Shown here: piece by piece, positions 47,941-59,381 of the stretch
Position numbering within the stretch: position 1 is the stretch's first letter
Layout of the letters: each line of letters starts with the position of its first letter
Source: Aricia agestis
Taxonomy: Eukaryota > Arthropoda > Insecta > Lepidoptera > Lycaenidae
Assembly (NCBI RefSeq): GCF_905147365.1
Contig: NC_056409.1
Coordinates: 5,001 to 69,000 of the forward strand
Reading direction: 5' to 3'
DNA length: 64,000 nucleotides
Position numbers and translations under genes: made by a program
The notes under the pieces: generated by a model
The model's input: only the letters and a program-made list of their open reading frames with translations
Databases searched by the model: none
What the model was told of the DNA's origin: nothing

Positions 47941-48955
47941 AAGGATGCGGTAATTGATTCTTTACATCTTGAGATAGATAGTGAGCTAGAGGGTAAAAAT
48001 AAAGAATATGATTCAGGGTTTTATCAATATGAACAATTGTACGAAGACATCAAGAGGTCTATCAACAGGAAAATCAGGTCCATGTGTCATAGGGAGAAGT
48101 CAACTCCGCAGATGGAGTTGCCTACTTTTAGCGGTAGTTTCCAGCAGTGGACGTCGTTCAAGGACTTATTCACGGAGACTATCCACACCAACGCATCTCT
48201 ATCAGGCGCACAGAAGATGCAATTTATAAAGGGCAAGCTCCGAGGTGAAGCTGATCGTTTAGTTCAACATCTGCAGATTAGCTCAGACAATTACATCACC
48301 TGCTGGGAGATATTAAATAATAGATATAATAATAGGAAACTTATTTTTACGTCGCATATCAATACGTTAATGAACCTTCCAGTGTCGCAGCAAGCATCGT
48401 TAGGACATATCAAGAGAATCCACGATACGTCACTGGAGTCATTAAACGCAATTAAAAATTTAGGTGTAGACATAAGTACATGGGATCCTCTACTCGTACA
48501 TATTTTAAGCCAAAAACTTGACGCCGACACATACAACGAGTATGTATCATCATTAAAGCAACCGAGGGAATTACCTAGTCTAAAGGAATTTCTAGATTTT
48601 CTTGAAACAAAATTTACGGCGCTAGAGACTTCACGGAAAAAGCAAGAAAATCCGACGGCGAAGCCTAGTGCAATATACATATAATTTTAATCATAATTCT
48701 AATTCAGACAATCGTTTTAATTACAAGAAACCAACATATTTTTCGCAATCGAAAGTATCAAGTAACCGAGTCAATAAACCTGCATATCCGGTAAAAACAG
48801 CTTGTTATTTTTGTTCAAACCGCGGACATGGCTTATATTATTGCGCAAAATTTCTAGAACTACCTAGTCATTTGAAGCGAAAATTAATTATTGACAAGAA
48901 TTTATGCAAAAATTGTCTCTACGATCATGAAGGTAAAGGTTGTTATTCCGAATGA
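47941..48955 (+). pseudogene. BEL-2 Gag, 5'-truncated
   Basis: Begins mid-Gag (DAVIDSLHLEIDSELEGKNK near 47950). It has the DUF1759-type core with ELPTFSGSFQQWTSFKDLF, then RKKQENPTAKPS, and a frameshift near 48680. Zinc-knuckle residues follow (CYFCSNRGHGLYYC, CKNCLYDHEGKGC), and a TGA at 48953-48955 interrupts the frame. A third knuckle (CRQCNGNHNSILH) follows the stop. Confidence 0.9.
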
Positions 48956-49427
48956 CGTTGTCGACAATGCAACGGCAACCATAATTCAATATTGCACGAT
49001 GCATTTTGTAACAGTTCATTCACGCCGAAAAATGCAGAGTCGAAGATTTCGAAACCGGAGTTTGGTAACACTCATGTGTCCGTGGAGGGCAAGGACCCCC
49101 AAATTCTATTGGCAACAGCCATGGTGCGGGTTCAGGCTCGGGATGGCACATATCATAATATCAGGGTATTGTTAGATCAAGGATCAGAGACTACGCTCAT
49201 ATCAGAGAGAGTAGCTCACATTTTAGGTTTACCGCGCAAACATTGCCAGGGAACCATAACTGGTATAGGCGAAAAGGAGAGCAACTGCAAGGGTATTATC
49301 AAAATCAAGTGTAGGTCTAATCAAGAAGACTTCTCATTCGAAACGGATTCGTATATCATGAATACTTTAATCAAGAATCTACCCTCCTACAGCTTCCCTA
49401 AACCAGATTGGCCCGCATTAGAAAATA
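48956..49427 (+). pseudogene. BEL-2 aspartic protease
   Basis: The frame reads VRVLLDQGSETTLISERVAH with the catalytic DQGS. The downstream PSYSFPKPDWPALENI is followed by a deletion of about 37 residues and a frameshift near 49425 compared with the intact element. Confidence 0.85.
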
Positions 49428-51332
49428 TTGTTGGATGGAATTTACAAGGCCCGACCGACTCTACCTATGGCACAAAAGACGCGCTTAGGTTGGATTTTGA
49501 GCGGTTACGTAAAAAGAAGCTTTAAGTGTAACATCATTGTGCATGATATCAACGACATCAGTCAATTTTGCCAATCGGGAGATATATTCGAGTCATCTTC
49601 GATGTCCCTAGCCGACCAACAGGTCGTAGATTTTTATGAGAAGACAACTATTCGTCTGGCGGATAGCAAGTATCAAGTGCGCCTCCCCCTAAAACAAGAA
49701 ATAGAAAATAAATTAGGCCAATCAAAATCAAAAGCTATTGCACAGTTTAAACAGTTAGAACGTAAATTTAATAGAAGTGTAAATATATCACAAGAATATA
49801 AATTATTTATCAAGGAATACAAACAATTAGGACACATGATACACTCGAATAACTCCGCCTCATCAGATTACTACTTACCGCATCATTGTGTTATTCGGAA
49901 TGAATCAACTACATCTAAATTAAGAGTAGTTTTTAATACTTCTTCGCCTTCTTCGACTGGTTTGAGCCTGAATGATTTGATGGAAAGAGGTCCAAATTTA
50001 CAGCAAGATCTGCAGAGTCTTCTTATCAAGTGGAGACAATTCATATTTGGTTTTACATCTGATGTGGAGAAAATGTTTAGAGTAGTATGGTTACATCCGG
50101 ATGACCGAATATATCAAAAAATTATTTGGCGAGATTCATTTTTTGATGAATTAAGCATTTTTCAGCTGACGACAGTGACGTACGGCACCAAGGCCGTGCC
50201 GTTTCTGGCGATGATGACTCTCAGACGTTTAGCTCAAGACGAGAGACAGAATTATCAAGACAGTTCTGCTCCAAAAGTGATTGAGTCAGCTTTTTACATG
50301 GACGATCTCGTATACGGAAGTCATTCTGTCGAATCAGCAAAGCGTTTGATACAGGACGTTGTAGCGATTTTAAAGTCCGGAGGATTTAATCTACGTAAAT
50401 GGAAGGCAAATAATCAAGATATAATTCCTACAAGACGTAATAACAGCAGTAATCAGCAATTAAATTATCATTTTAAAAATACTGAGTCATCCAAAACATT
50501 GGGCCTTAGTTGGAATCCACAGCAAGATCAATTTACATTCACATCAAAATTAGACTTTAAGACAAAAATTCCTACAAAACGTATTTTACTTTCGAATATT
50601 TCAAAATTATTTGATCCATTAGGTTGGCTTTCTCCGATTTCAACTAAAATAAAACTATTATTTCAACAAGTTTGGCAGTTGCAGTTAAAATGGGATGATC
50701 CCTTACCGGAAAATATTATTAAGGAATGGGAAAGCATGAAAATAGATTTAGAAAATATAAATAATTTTTACATGCCGAGATGGTTAGGTATAACAGAAAA
50801 TAATGTCATCGAACTTCACGGCTTTTCCGATGCATCAACAAAATGTTACGCCTGTGTTGTTTATTGCAAGGTAAGCACACACGGCCAGACGTCGGTAACC
50901 ATGATAGCAGGAAAATCAAGACTGGTACCTGTAAATAATAAACTTACTTTACCTAAACTAGAGTTATGCGGTGCTCTATTACTTATTAAACCATTATCAA
51001 AAATCAAGAGTTGCCTGGAAACATATCAAATTAATACTTGCTGCTGGGTCGATTCTATGGTAGTATTAGGATGGATCAATGGTGTACCGGAACGCTGGAA
51101 GCCATTTGTAGCCAATAGAGTTAAGCAGATTATCGACGTGGTGCCGTCCAGCAGCTGGAATTACGTCAAGTCAGAGGAAAATCCAGCTGATAGCGCTAAT
51201 CGCGGTTTGTCAGCATCTCAGTTAAAAGATCATGAAATTTGGTTTAAAGGGCCGACTTGGCTGAAAACTGAAAATTTATCACAATATATTCAAAAAAACA
51301 TTTGCGATGGATCAAGAAGTGAGAAAAACTAA
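49428..51332 (+). pseudogene. BEL-2 reverse transcriptase and RNase H
   Basis: A 634-codon open stretch: LGWILSGYVKRSFKCNI, KLRVVFNTSSPSSTGLSLND, GFTSDVEKMFRVVWLHPDD (catalytic Asp), FYMDDLVYGSHSVESAK, the Pao connection with LFDPLGWLSPI, and RNase H HGFSDASTKCYACVV. It ends with a stop at 51330 where a frameshift moves coding to the next frame. Confidence 0.9.
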
Positions 51333-52323
51333 AAAGGTAGTAGCATCTGTAACTCAAAATCAACAAGAAAATATCATAAAAATAATACTGCATAAATATA
51401 GCCCGCTAAGCAATATTGCGAGAATTTTAGTATGGATATATAGATTTATAAGCAAGAAACAAGTTGTAAATAAATACTTAACAATAAGTGAAATAAAGCA
51501 AGCAAATATAAAAATTATTAAGCAGTGTCAGCAAGAATATTTTAGCGAAGAAATAGAAGCATTACAGAAAGTAAAAAGCGTAGCATCAAAAAGCAAGATT
51601 TGCATGCTCAACCCTATTCTGGATTAGGATCAAGTTTTAAGAGTTGGAGGTCGTTTAAAACATGCAAATATTAACTTAGACATGAAACATCCTATTATCA
51701 TCCCAAAAAGTAGTCGCTTATCTGAGTTAATAATAGATCAGTGTCATGAACTTAAATTCCACGGTGGCGCTAAGCTCACTTCGGGGTTCATTCGACAGAA
51801 GTTCTGGTTGGTAGGAGGACTCAAGGCTACAAAGAAGCGCATTTATCAATGTGTTAAGTGCAGAAAGCACAGTCCCAGCCAGCATTATCAAATCATGGGA
51901 GATTTACCGACATCAAGGGTGAATCCGTCGCGGCCATTCTACCATACAGGGGTGGACAACACAGGCCACGTGTTTGTTAAGGCCAACAAGGGCCGAGGTA
52001 TTTTAACAACAAAGGGCTACGTTGCGGTGTTTGTCTGTATAGTAACAAAGGCCATACATTTGGAGCTGGTTTCGGATTTGACGACGTCAGCATTTTTAGC
52101 AGCTTTACGTCGAATGTCAGCCAGGCAAGGAGTGCCGAAAAATATGTACAGCGATCAAGGCACAACTTTCATCGGAGCAAACAAGGTTCTGCAGGAAGAA
52201 TATCAGCAAATTTTATGTACATACGAAAACACCGAATTTATCAATGAAGTGACGCGCATGGGTATCAAGTGGCATTTTAATGCCCCTCTTGGCCGTCAGC
52301 AGGTGGACTGTGGGAAGCTTCGG
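51307..52323 (+). pseudogene. BEL-2 integrase, N-terminal and core
   Basis: After a shared overlap the frame continues to a TAG at 51625-51627. Beyond it lie LRVGGRLKHANINLDMKHPI, the zinc domain (CHELKFHGGAKLTSGFIRQK … CVKCRKHSP), the core with FYHTGVDNTGHVFV, and YSDQGTTFIGANK. Near 52285 a frameshift alters the segment before the catalytic Glu. The frame then meets the TTAA MITE at 52324. Confidence 0.9.
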
Positions 52324-52327
52324 TTAA

Positions 52328-52800
52328 GAGGAGTCCACACCGCCCTTTTTTCCATACAAACGTTGTCCCCTGTTTCCTCCCTGGATAATGCTAGTAGAGT
52401 TATAATTTTTTTCCTGAATATCTACGGCCACTAATACAATGTCCCTATGTTTTCTTTTTTTTCATAATTTAATTATTAAATAAGATATGAACGTTCAAAA
52501 ACCCAAAAAAATGGCCAGATTTTCCGCTGTGTTCAAACGTCCAGAAAACAGATTTGGCTAGATTATACAACAAAAAGCAAAACATAGGAACACAGCTCAA
52601 GCCTTTTTTTAATCTTTAATGAAAAAAGTACTTAAATCGGTAAAGTTTTGGAGAAGGAATCAGGGGACAACGAATCGTTGATTTTCTGGATTTTCTGCAG
52701 TTGTCTCTATCGCGTTCTGCGGTATAGGCTTGGGGTAAGGGAGACAGTTATAGATATTACACGTACTTTTTTTCATTTCTCTAGCCCCTGGTGTATCCTC
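52328..52800 (+). mobile_element. TTAA MITE copy 2 in BEL-2 integrase
   Basis: 473 bp flanked by TTAA (52324-52327 and 52801-52804). It begins GAGGAGTCCACACCGCCC and ends …GGTGTATCCTC. Removing it and one TTAA restores the BEL integrase junction (…VKSLK), so the insertion point is exact. It is about 90% or more identical by eye to 29877-30350, reversed. Confidence 0.92.
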
Positions 52801-52804
52801 TTAA

Positions 52805-53400
52805 GAGTCTAAAATATCACATGAAGCGAGTGATAGGCGAACAACGTCTTACCTTTGAGGAGTACTCGACATTGCTCTCTCAGCTCGAAGCCTGTATCAA
52901 TCAGAGACCTTTATGTGCTATGACCGAAGATCCTGACGACTTAAACTTTCTAACACCATCACATTTTTTAACTAGCGGTCCTCATCTCGCATTTTTCGAC
53001 ACCGAAACAGACTTAAGTACTCGTTGGCATCATACACAAAAATTATTCGAGGATATCTGGAAGAAATGGCGACAAGAATATCTAACGCAGCTATCATACC
53101 GCAGCAAGTGGAGTCTACCGCAAGAGAACATTAAGGAGCAATTTGCCGGCCGGGAGGTGGCCACTGGGCCGCGTCCTGGAGCTACATCCCGGAAGCGACG
53201 GTTTTGTGAGGGTTGTTACGTTAAAAATAAAAAGCGGCATCATGAAACGCCCCATAGTGAAACTGTCCATATTGCCTGTTAATCAAGAACAGTCAGATCA
53301 AAATATCAAGAATCCGGACGATGATGTAAAGCAAGTATATCACGCTACTAAACCTATCAAGAGAAATAATAATTACAGCTTTTCTAAATTAGTATTTACA
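52805..53400 (+). pseudogene. BEL-2 integrase C-terminus and DUF5641-like tail
   Basis: SLKYHMKRVIGEQRLTFEEY, LSQLEACINQRPLC and TPSHFLTSGPHLAF follow the MITE. A frameshift near 53130 shifts to the frame with MPAGRWPLGRVLELHPGSDG, FVRVVTLK and RPIVKLSILPV, the Pao C-terminal tail. Confidence 0.88.
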
Positions 53401-54560
53401 ATTTTATTATTTATTATGACCTTTATATCAAGCTCAGAAGGTTCATTTAATCTTACACAACTACAAGCTACAAAATCAAAGTTTATACTTCGACAAGGTG
53501 ACAAACATGGCTCTCATCAAGGACGAGTGGCGCCTAGTCGTCTACTACGACATGAGTCCATACTGGGAGGGCTCATTAACAGCTAGCAAGTACTTACATT
53601 ATTTACAAAACATATGTGATAGTAAACAAGACCATTCACAATGTGCAGCGATCATGTGCAACACCTACAACTACGTCACCGCTACGAACAATTAACTCAC
53701 TACAACAATGTTATGATGAATAAGCGAACTTCGCGCACGCGACGAGGACTGATAAAATATGAAGTCGGTAATATAGCAAATTCTTTATTTCGCTGAAAAA
53801 TATGAACAAGATATTGAGCTTATTAAGAGGAATCAAGATCATCTCGCCGTACTCTGGAAGAATCAGACCTCCGTCGTTGAAGCCGAATTCAATTTGTTAA
53901 AGCGTACAGAGAACATCATGAACCAGCAGCACAAGTTTATTAATCTACGTTTAAATCAGGTTGAACAACACTCAACAGCCAAATGCGGCTAAAAAGGAAA
54001 ATTTAGAAAATAATGATTTTATACTTTCCGCAATAGTCGCCAGCAATTTACTTAGTCATCTAAAAGAAATGCAGAATACCCTGTTAGACACTATGACTAA
54101 TATATACAACGGACACCTCAGCTTACACCTATTGACACCAGACCAGCTTCGACAAGAATTAAATACTATATCAGGAAAAATATCTAAGGTCTTGTGTTTA
54201 CCATTTGAGAATATAAGCTTACCTAATATTTATCATTTATTAAAAGTTAAAACTAGAATGTCGACAAATTACTTGCTGTTTGAAACAAAAATACCTCTAG
54301 TTCACCGTGACAGTTTCGAAATTCATAAAATCATTGCCGTACCACGTTTAGTAAACAATAGCATCATGATTAATATAAAACCCGTATCAAGTTACCTAGC
54401 GATTAACCTTAAAAAGGACGCTCTGTTGCCTATGACTGAAAGTGACCTAAAATCGTGTCTGCAGCAAGAGTCAGGCACTCTATTATGCAGGAGCAAGTCA
54501 CCCTGAAAGACGACGAGAGCGTCTATGCGAGAAGGATGCATGCGAGTTTCATTTATCAAG
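53401..54560 (+). pseudogene. Env-like region of BEL-2, decayed
   Basis: Directly after pol lies a hydrophobic, signal-peptide-like stretch (SKLVFTILLFIMTFISSSEG). Broken frames with several Cys and Tyr follow, and near 53715-53760 a dibasic RTRR-G furin-type site before a hydrophobic segment. Heptad-rich sequence (53800-54000, NQQHKFINLRLNQVEQ) follows. This order recalls the class of F-like envelope proteins of insect retroelements and baculoviruses, an inference from layout only. Frameshifts occur near 53500, 53690, 53795 and 53960. No transmembrane anchor is recognised before the frame ends near 54506. Confidence 0.6.
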
Positions 54561-54699
54561 TAAAAGGAGTAGTAGTTAATCAAGGACGCTACAATATTTA
54601 TTACTTTTATATTATACTTAATGTAATATATTATTTAAAAATCTTAAATAATATTATTTCAGTTTTTTTTATAAGTACCCAGAAACTTTGAAAACTGTT

Positions 54700-54782
54700 T
54701 GTTCCCCTATCGGGATTCGGACCCGCAACCTCCTGCTCGAGCTACCAACGCGCTGATCCACTGAGCCACAGAGGTCGTCACA
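54700..54782 (-). mobile_element. tRNA-derived SINE head
   Basis: On the minus strand CTGTGGCTCAGTGGATCAGC resembles a pol III A box and GGGTCCGAATCCCGATAG a B box, with spacing like a tRNA. There is no proper acceptor stem or anticodon arm context. It is therefore read as a SINE head rather than a tRNA gene. 54783-55310 is AT-rich with no further feature. Confidence 0.65.
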
Positions 54783-55317
54783 TCATAATATTAGCATGGT
54801 ATAGTCCATCAAATGAGTGAGGAGAATACAGCCATCGACCTAAACCTGCTGTGTCTTTAACACGCGCAAGAAGATATTGGTATCTTACAGTATCTTATGT
54901 GATCATACTAACATAATGAATCCTGACTAGATTTCAATATTTTTAAACACCTGTAAAAGACATAATTATAAATAAGCAGATAAATAGGATTGATTCCAGG
55001 GACTGCATCCAATGTAACAGTCAATATTATTGGACATAATATTGTCTAAGTACCTACTTTTCAAATTTCTATTTCAATAATTATTTTATTTTATTCAGGT
55101 ACCACTGGTACCGGGCAGGCATAAATTATAATATGAGAGTAGTTTTAATACTATCTACATTAAGATAATCAACAAATTTTCATCACTTTACCGTCTTGTA
55201 TTTCCTCAGTTTCTTTGTACGCTTGAAATATTACAAATAATAATATTCATTATTGATTGTTATACTTACTTAATATAAAATAAGTTAGCTAAATAAAATG
55301 CATCCATCGCTGGGCAA

Positions 55318-55484
55318 AGATCACCACAGATGATGGACTCATGGCCGATCTCGGAAAAGATGGAACGATGATCTAGAGTCGAGACAAGTACAAGCCAGGC
55401 AGGCCTACAGCGGCGTTGGAAAAGAGTCGAAGACTTTGAGGGAGGCCTTTACCCAGCAGTGGGACAGCATAGGCTTTAAAAAAA
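55318..55484 (+). mobile_element. LINE 3' end fragment
   Basis: CACAGATGATGGACTCATGG, CGGCGTTGGAAAAGAGTCGA and GAGGCCTTTACCCAGCAGTG then GGACA followed by an A-run form a 3' end motif (EAFTQQWD-type in another frame) typical of RTE/jockey LINEs in Lepidoptera. Confidence 0.55.
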
Positions 55485-55580
55485 ATCTTTTAGTATCATT
55501 TGACACTAGCAACAGAAGCCAAATTAATTTTTGTTGAGCAAAAACTTTTCATAGTTTTTTATTTAAAACATCTTAGCTAC

Positions 55581-56368
55581 TAGGAAATGCAAAACCGGGA
55601 TACCGGGATCCCGATATACCGGGATCCCGCATGCATTTTGCGGGACTAATCCCGGTCGAAATTTTAGCGGGATCCCGCGGGACTGACGGGATTACAAAGA
55701 AGCGTGATTCATACGTGTAACTCTGCGCACCGGGGTGCGTGAACTGGCTACAAGTAGCCCGCGGCTGCCCGCTAAACAATTTACCTTCAATTCACCTATA
55801 ATTCACTTTAAATGACAATTATTGTACCAACAAGTGTGGAAACTGAGCCAACTTTTTCAGCTGCTCGCTACCTTGTGTCGAATATCAGGAGCCGGCAGAC
55901 GACACAATCAATACCTTAACGTTTTTTAACATACTTTTATAAGCTTAGGCTGTATGTATGCAACAGAACTTTTGAGCACGATTTTTACCTATATTTCGAA
56001 AAAAAATGAATAATTTTAATATAAGATGAAATAAGCGTGTTTTTAAAATATTATTATTACGTAGCCATTTACAAAAAAAATGTTTTTATTTTTATATCTA
56101 AAGTCTGAAGTATTAATAACTCTTGTAAAAAAAAGTGAAGTTTGTTTTACTTGAGTTTCTAAGAATAAAACAGGGTGTATCAAGTCAAGTCATTATAATG
56201 ATTAATTTTAAAAGTTTTTGTCCATCAATCACCATGCGTGATCCGTTCCTGCTGGATCCCTGATTTGTGGGATCACTGATCCCACAAATACCGGGATCCA
56301 GCAGGTTTGTGATGGTTCAGTCCCGCAAATACAGGGATTGATATTATCTTGTGGGATTGCATTTCCTA
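55581..56368 (+). mobile_element. hAT element with dimerisation-domain remnant
   Basis: Ends TAGGAAATGCAA and TTGCATTTCCTA hmm-free inverted repeats of 12 bp... read directly: left 55581-55590 plus AA, right 56357-56368 with one mismatch region beyond. Flanks TTAGCTAC (55573-55580) and CTAGCTAC (56369-56376) match at seven of eight bases, as an old 8-bp duplication. The subterminal regions are packed with CCGGGATCCCG palindromes. At about 55828-55915 the plus strand reads SVETEPTFSAARYLVSNIRS, the start of a hAT C-terminal (hATC) dimerisation motif, then a stop. Confidence 0.8.
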
Positions 56369-56399
56369 CTAGCTACCAATTTAACCAACAGCCAAACAT

Positions 56400-56550
56400 A
56401 ATAAATAACAAATTTTGTCCTGGTGAACTTCGTGTCACTTATAAACCTTCCCTGGACTTTCACGGTCATTTTGAGACTCCAGCCGTTATCGACATATAGC
56501 GTTACTAACACAATTGAAAATCCATTTTTATATAATTACTAGCTATCCCT
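56400..56550 (-). mobile_element. Helitron 3'-end-like repeat
   Basis: TCCTGGTGAACTTCGTGTCA … AATCCATTTTTATATAATTA repeats the unit at 14249-14537. CTAGCTATCCCTGCAAATGT at 56544 starts another minus-strand Helitron-type end. 56560-56920 has no gene. Confidence 0.6.
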
Positions 56551-56923
56551 GCAAATGTTTCTTTGCCATATAAAGTATTTCGCCCATCTTATTTTATTGA
56601 AGTGACTAAATAAGTATGTCACCATGGCAACGTCCATCGCTATCCCGTCACACAAAGAAAAAAGTCTCGAGTTGTAATAATTTTCTATTATTTATTCAAC
56701 AAATGCACTTATGAATATAAAAAGTACCCAGTAGCCGATTCTCAGACCCACTGAATATGCATATAAAATTTGGTTAAAATCAGTAAAGCCGTTTCGGAGT
56801 TTATATATAAGAATTATATAATATAGATTATAGATAACTGGCTTATGGTGTAAATTATTGAACTATTTTTATATTAATTTGGCTTCCCTGTTCTGAGTAG
56901 TTTAAGATATTGCAAACATGGGC

Positions 56924-56962
56924 GTACCCAGCAGCAGCTGACCCCCCCCGGTACGCCCATGA
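56924..56962. repeat. Hairpin with GGGCGTACC arms
   Basis: CATGGGCGTACC and GGTACGCCCATG are perfect 12-bp inverted repeats around CAGCAGCAGCTGACCCCCCC, a tiny MITE remnant. Confidence 0.8.
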
Positions 56963-56975
56963 TTGCAAATGCTTA

Positions 56976-57712
56976 ATGCCATACATTAGTTTTCCTGATT
57001 CGGCAACCGTATCATTAAAAATTCCGTACATATACTACACACATCAGATTTGTTCCGTTCGGAATACCTAGATTAGTCTTGGAGTAGTACGATTTCGACA
57101 AAGATTGGGAAATCTTCGTCGAAATCGTAATCGCATTTTTAATTTCTCAGAAAAAAAAGGCATCATCATTACTGAGTATATCCACTAAACACACAAAAAT
57201 TAACGGAGAGCCAAGATTTTTTGAATATCGTCAGATGTCCATAAGCTCTTTCGAAAATTATTTGGTAAAATAAGAGACAAACTTGTAAAACAAAATCCCT
57301 ATTATGATAATCTTCGTTATTTGGATCCCACAGGCATGGGAACCCTTCTACAGTAATAATTAAATGTTCAATATCAATCATCGTCAATAGTCGTATTTGT
57401 GGGTGTCCCAACAATGCCTACACTATGCGTCTGCTCAGCTTGATCGCGCTGCGCTGATTGAGCGTTCCGTTCGATATTTTCAAATGTATGTGGCAGGCCC
57501 TACAAAATGTATGTAGGCTTTGCATCCATTTCGTTGTTTTCCATCAGGAATTCTGGATGCATGGGCTTGCATTCAGAAAGAACGAACGGAAAAAATCCCG
57601 TACAGAAACTGATCGAATGTGTGTGACATGAATTTACTGCGTTCGGAGGCCAGGAGGTTTCGGAAAACAGACTAGGAAATCGAATCAGGAAAACTGATGT
57701 TTGTGGCCGCCC
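56976..57712. mobile_element. PIF/Harbinger-like element with MADF remnant
   Basis: The left end ATGCCATACATTAGTTTTCC then TGATTCG is mirrored by the right end CGAATCAGGAAAACTGATGT then TTGTGGCCGCCC. The segment is flanked by TTA on both sides (56973-56975, 57713-57715), in keeping with the 3-bp duplication of PIF/Harbinger. The outermost 10 bases match poorly, so the ends are approximate. It contains an ORF with a MADF start, as the accessory protein of some Harbinger elements does. Confidence 0.55.
57169..57381 (-). pseudogene. MADF-domain protein remnant
   Basis: ATG at 57381 opens MIDIEHLIITVEGFPCLWDP and continues to DYHNRDFVLQ. The pattern I-x-x-V-x-x-x-P-x-LWD…Y-x-NR is the first half of a MADF DNA-binding domain. 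The second half (W…I, then WKxLRD) is not in frame. A possible DDIQKILALR trace in another frame suggests a frameshift. Such proteins serve PIF/Harbinger transposition or host transcription (Adf-1 type). Confidence 0.6.
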
Positions 57713-57812
57713 TTAGAAAATGTAAAAAAAGAAGGTACATACATGGTCCCTGGTGGTGGCTTGTGACTGTGTTCTAGCATCTGCAACAGTTGAACAATCC
57801 TGACTTAATATT

Positions 57813-58071
57813 ATTTTTTTTTTTTTTTTTTTTTTTTAATGAAATAAGGGGGCAAACGAGCAAACGGGTCACCTGATGGAAAGCAACTTCCGTCGCCCAT
57901 GGACACTCGCAGCATCAGAAGAGCTGCAGGTGCGTTGCCGGCCTTTTAAGAGGGAATAGGGTAATAGGGGAGGGTAGGGATGGGAAGGGAATTTGGGAGG
58001 GTAGGGAAGGGAATAGGGTAGGGGATTGGGCCTCCGGTAAACTCACTCACTCGACGAAACACAGCGCTAGC
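57813..58071 (-). mobile_element. SINE-like repeat, left part, split by transposon
   Basis: T-run (A tail on the minus strand), then the same sequence as 32063-32290 up to ACACAGCGCTAGC, where a 3.1-kb transposon begins. The other part continues at 61174. The polypyrimidine/GGGAAT repeats near 57955-58015 differ in number between copies. Confidence 0.85.
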
Positions 58072-59381
58072 GGGCATTTTCAAAAAAATGTGTACCCCTG
58101 GTTTTTACCTTGTCCCTTGACTTCGCTATAGATTATTTGTAAAAAATTACATACTAACATTTTGTAATTTTAATGTAGGAGCAAAAACAAGTTTTCTTTT
58201 ATTAAAATACATTCACGTTTGTATAAAATTTTATTTAGTATGAGATTTATAAGGGTTTTTAAGTACCGAAACCTATTAAATTCACCTGTCCCCTTCCCAG
58301 AAGTTGTAACAAAATCTTTAATAACTATTTTTTTTCTTAAAGTAAGTTATTTAAAAAACATATGTTAGATTCCTAAATACTTAATGTATCAATTGAATGT
58401 CTTGTCATTGAAAAATCTAACATAATTTAACTACAAATTAATTAAAATTATAATCATGAAAAAACAACCCGGCCGGAATGTTCGGTTTAGTGACCGTTTT
58501 TTTTAGTTTTATAAACATACTACAAAAATATTTTCGGCACTAAATGATAGCACTATATTTCATTGTACATCGAGAAACTTCAATTTGAATTTAGTAGTTA
58601 AAAATCTGCTACAAGACGCGGACGCAGGTTGGATGGTTCTTCAGGAACGGTTTATTTGTTCAGATAAGTGACCATATTTTGTAAGCATTATTATACTTTC
58701 TCCAACTCTTTTTACTGTTGACACGTTGCAAAATTAGCTTAGTATTTAGTAAAAAAAATGAAATTGTGATAACTATTATCGGTTATTTACAAACACTTTA
58801 AAAGTAAAAGAAAGTAATATTACGTGACTTCCGACTTGTGACTTTTCGTATGGTCACATATAATGGAACGGACAAGTCACAACAGGCGGAAAGCATAAGG
58901 CTTAGTTCACATTTTAAATAAATTATTTTTTTATTCATAGATTTTATTAAGAAAATTGGTGATTTTTAAACTGGTACGATTAACGTACAAATATATTTTT
59001 TATTACTTATGTGTTAAGGTGACGCCGCGTTAAAGTAAAAACCGTTTTGGATATGTTTTAGATTGCTAGTTTTCTATGAAAGGCCGGCCGGCCTCTCACA
59101 GAAAACAAGCAATGGAACAGCAAAAAATGGAAAGGGCGTAAGCGACAAAATAGTTTTGTCGCGTAATTTAAAAACCATAAATACATTTCATATAAGCTAT
59201 AGGCAAATTAAAGTGTATGCTTGAACCAATCCATGTACATTTTTGGAAGCTTAAATCACTCTCCTCTGTTGGAAAAATAGGAATCCTTTTTTTTTACACA
59301 GGTCTATTTGATTGATTATTCTGTGTTATATAAGTTGACCAATCGTGTTACGCTATGGGTAAATCAAAGACAAAGACATGA

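Larger units (their letters stand above)
47941..54560 (+). mobile_element. Decayed BEL/Pao element with env-like region
   Basis: Collinear with the intact element on the other strand, but old: 5'-truncated within gag, no LTR found at either end, frameshifts and stops in gag, protease, integrase and tail, and a TTAA MITE inside integrase. Unlike the intact copy, coding traces continue past pol into a region with a signal-like segment and a furin-type site, suggesting an env-bearing BEL lineage. Confidence 0.9.

Noticed and set aside
54700..54782. tRNA gene on the minus strand
   Set aside because: A and B boxes are present, but the acceptor stem does not pair and the sequence continues as a repeat body, so it is read as a SINE head.
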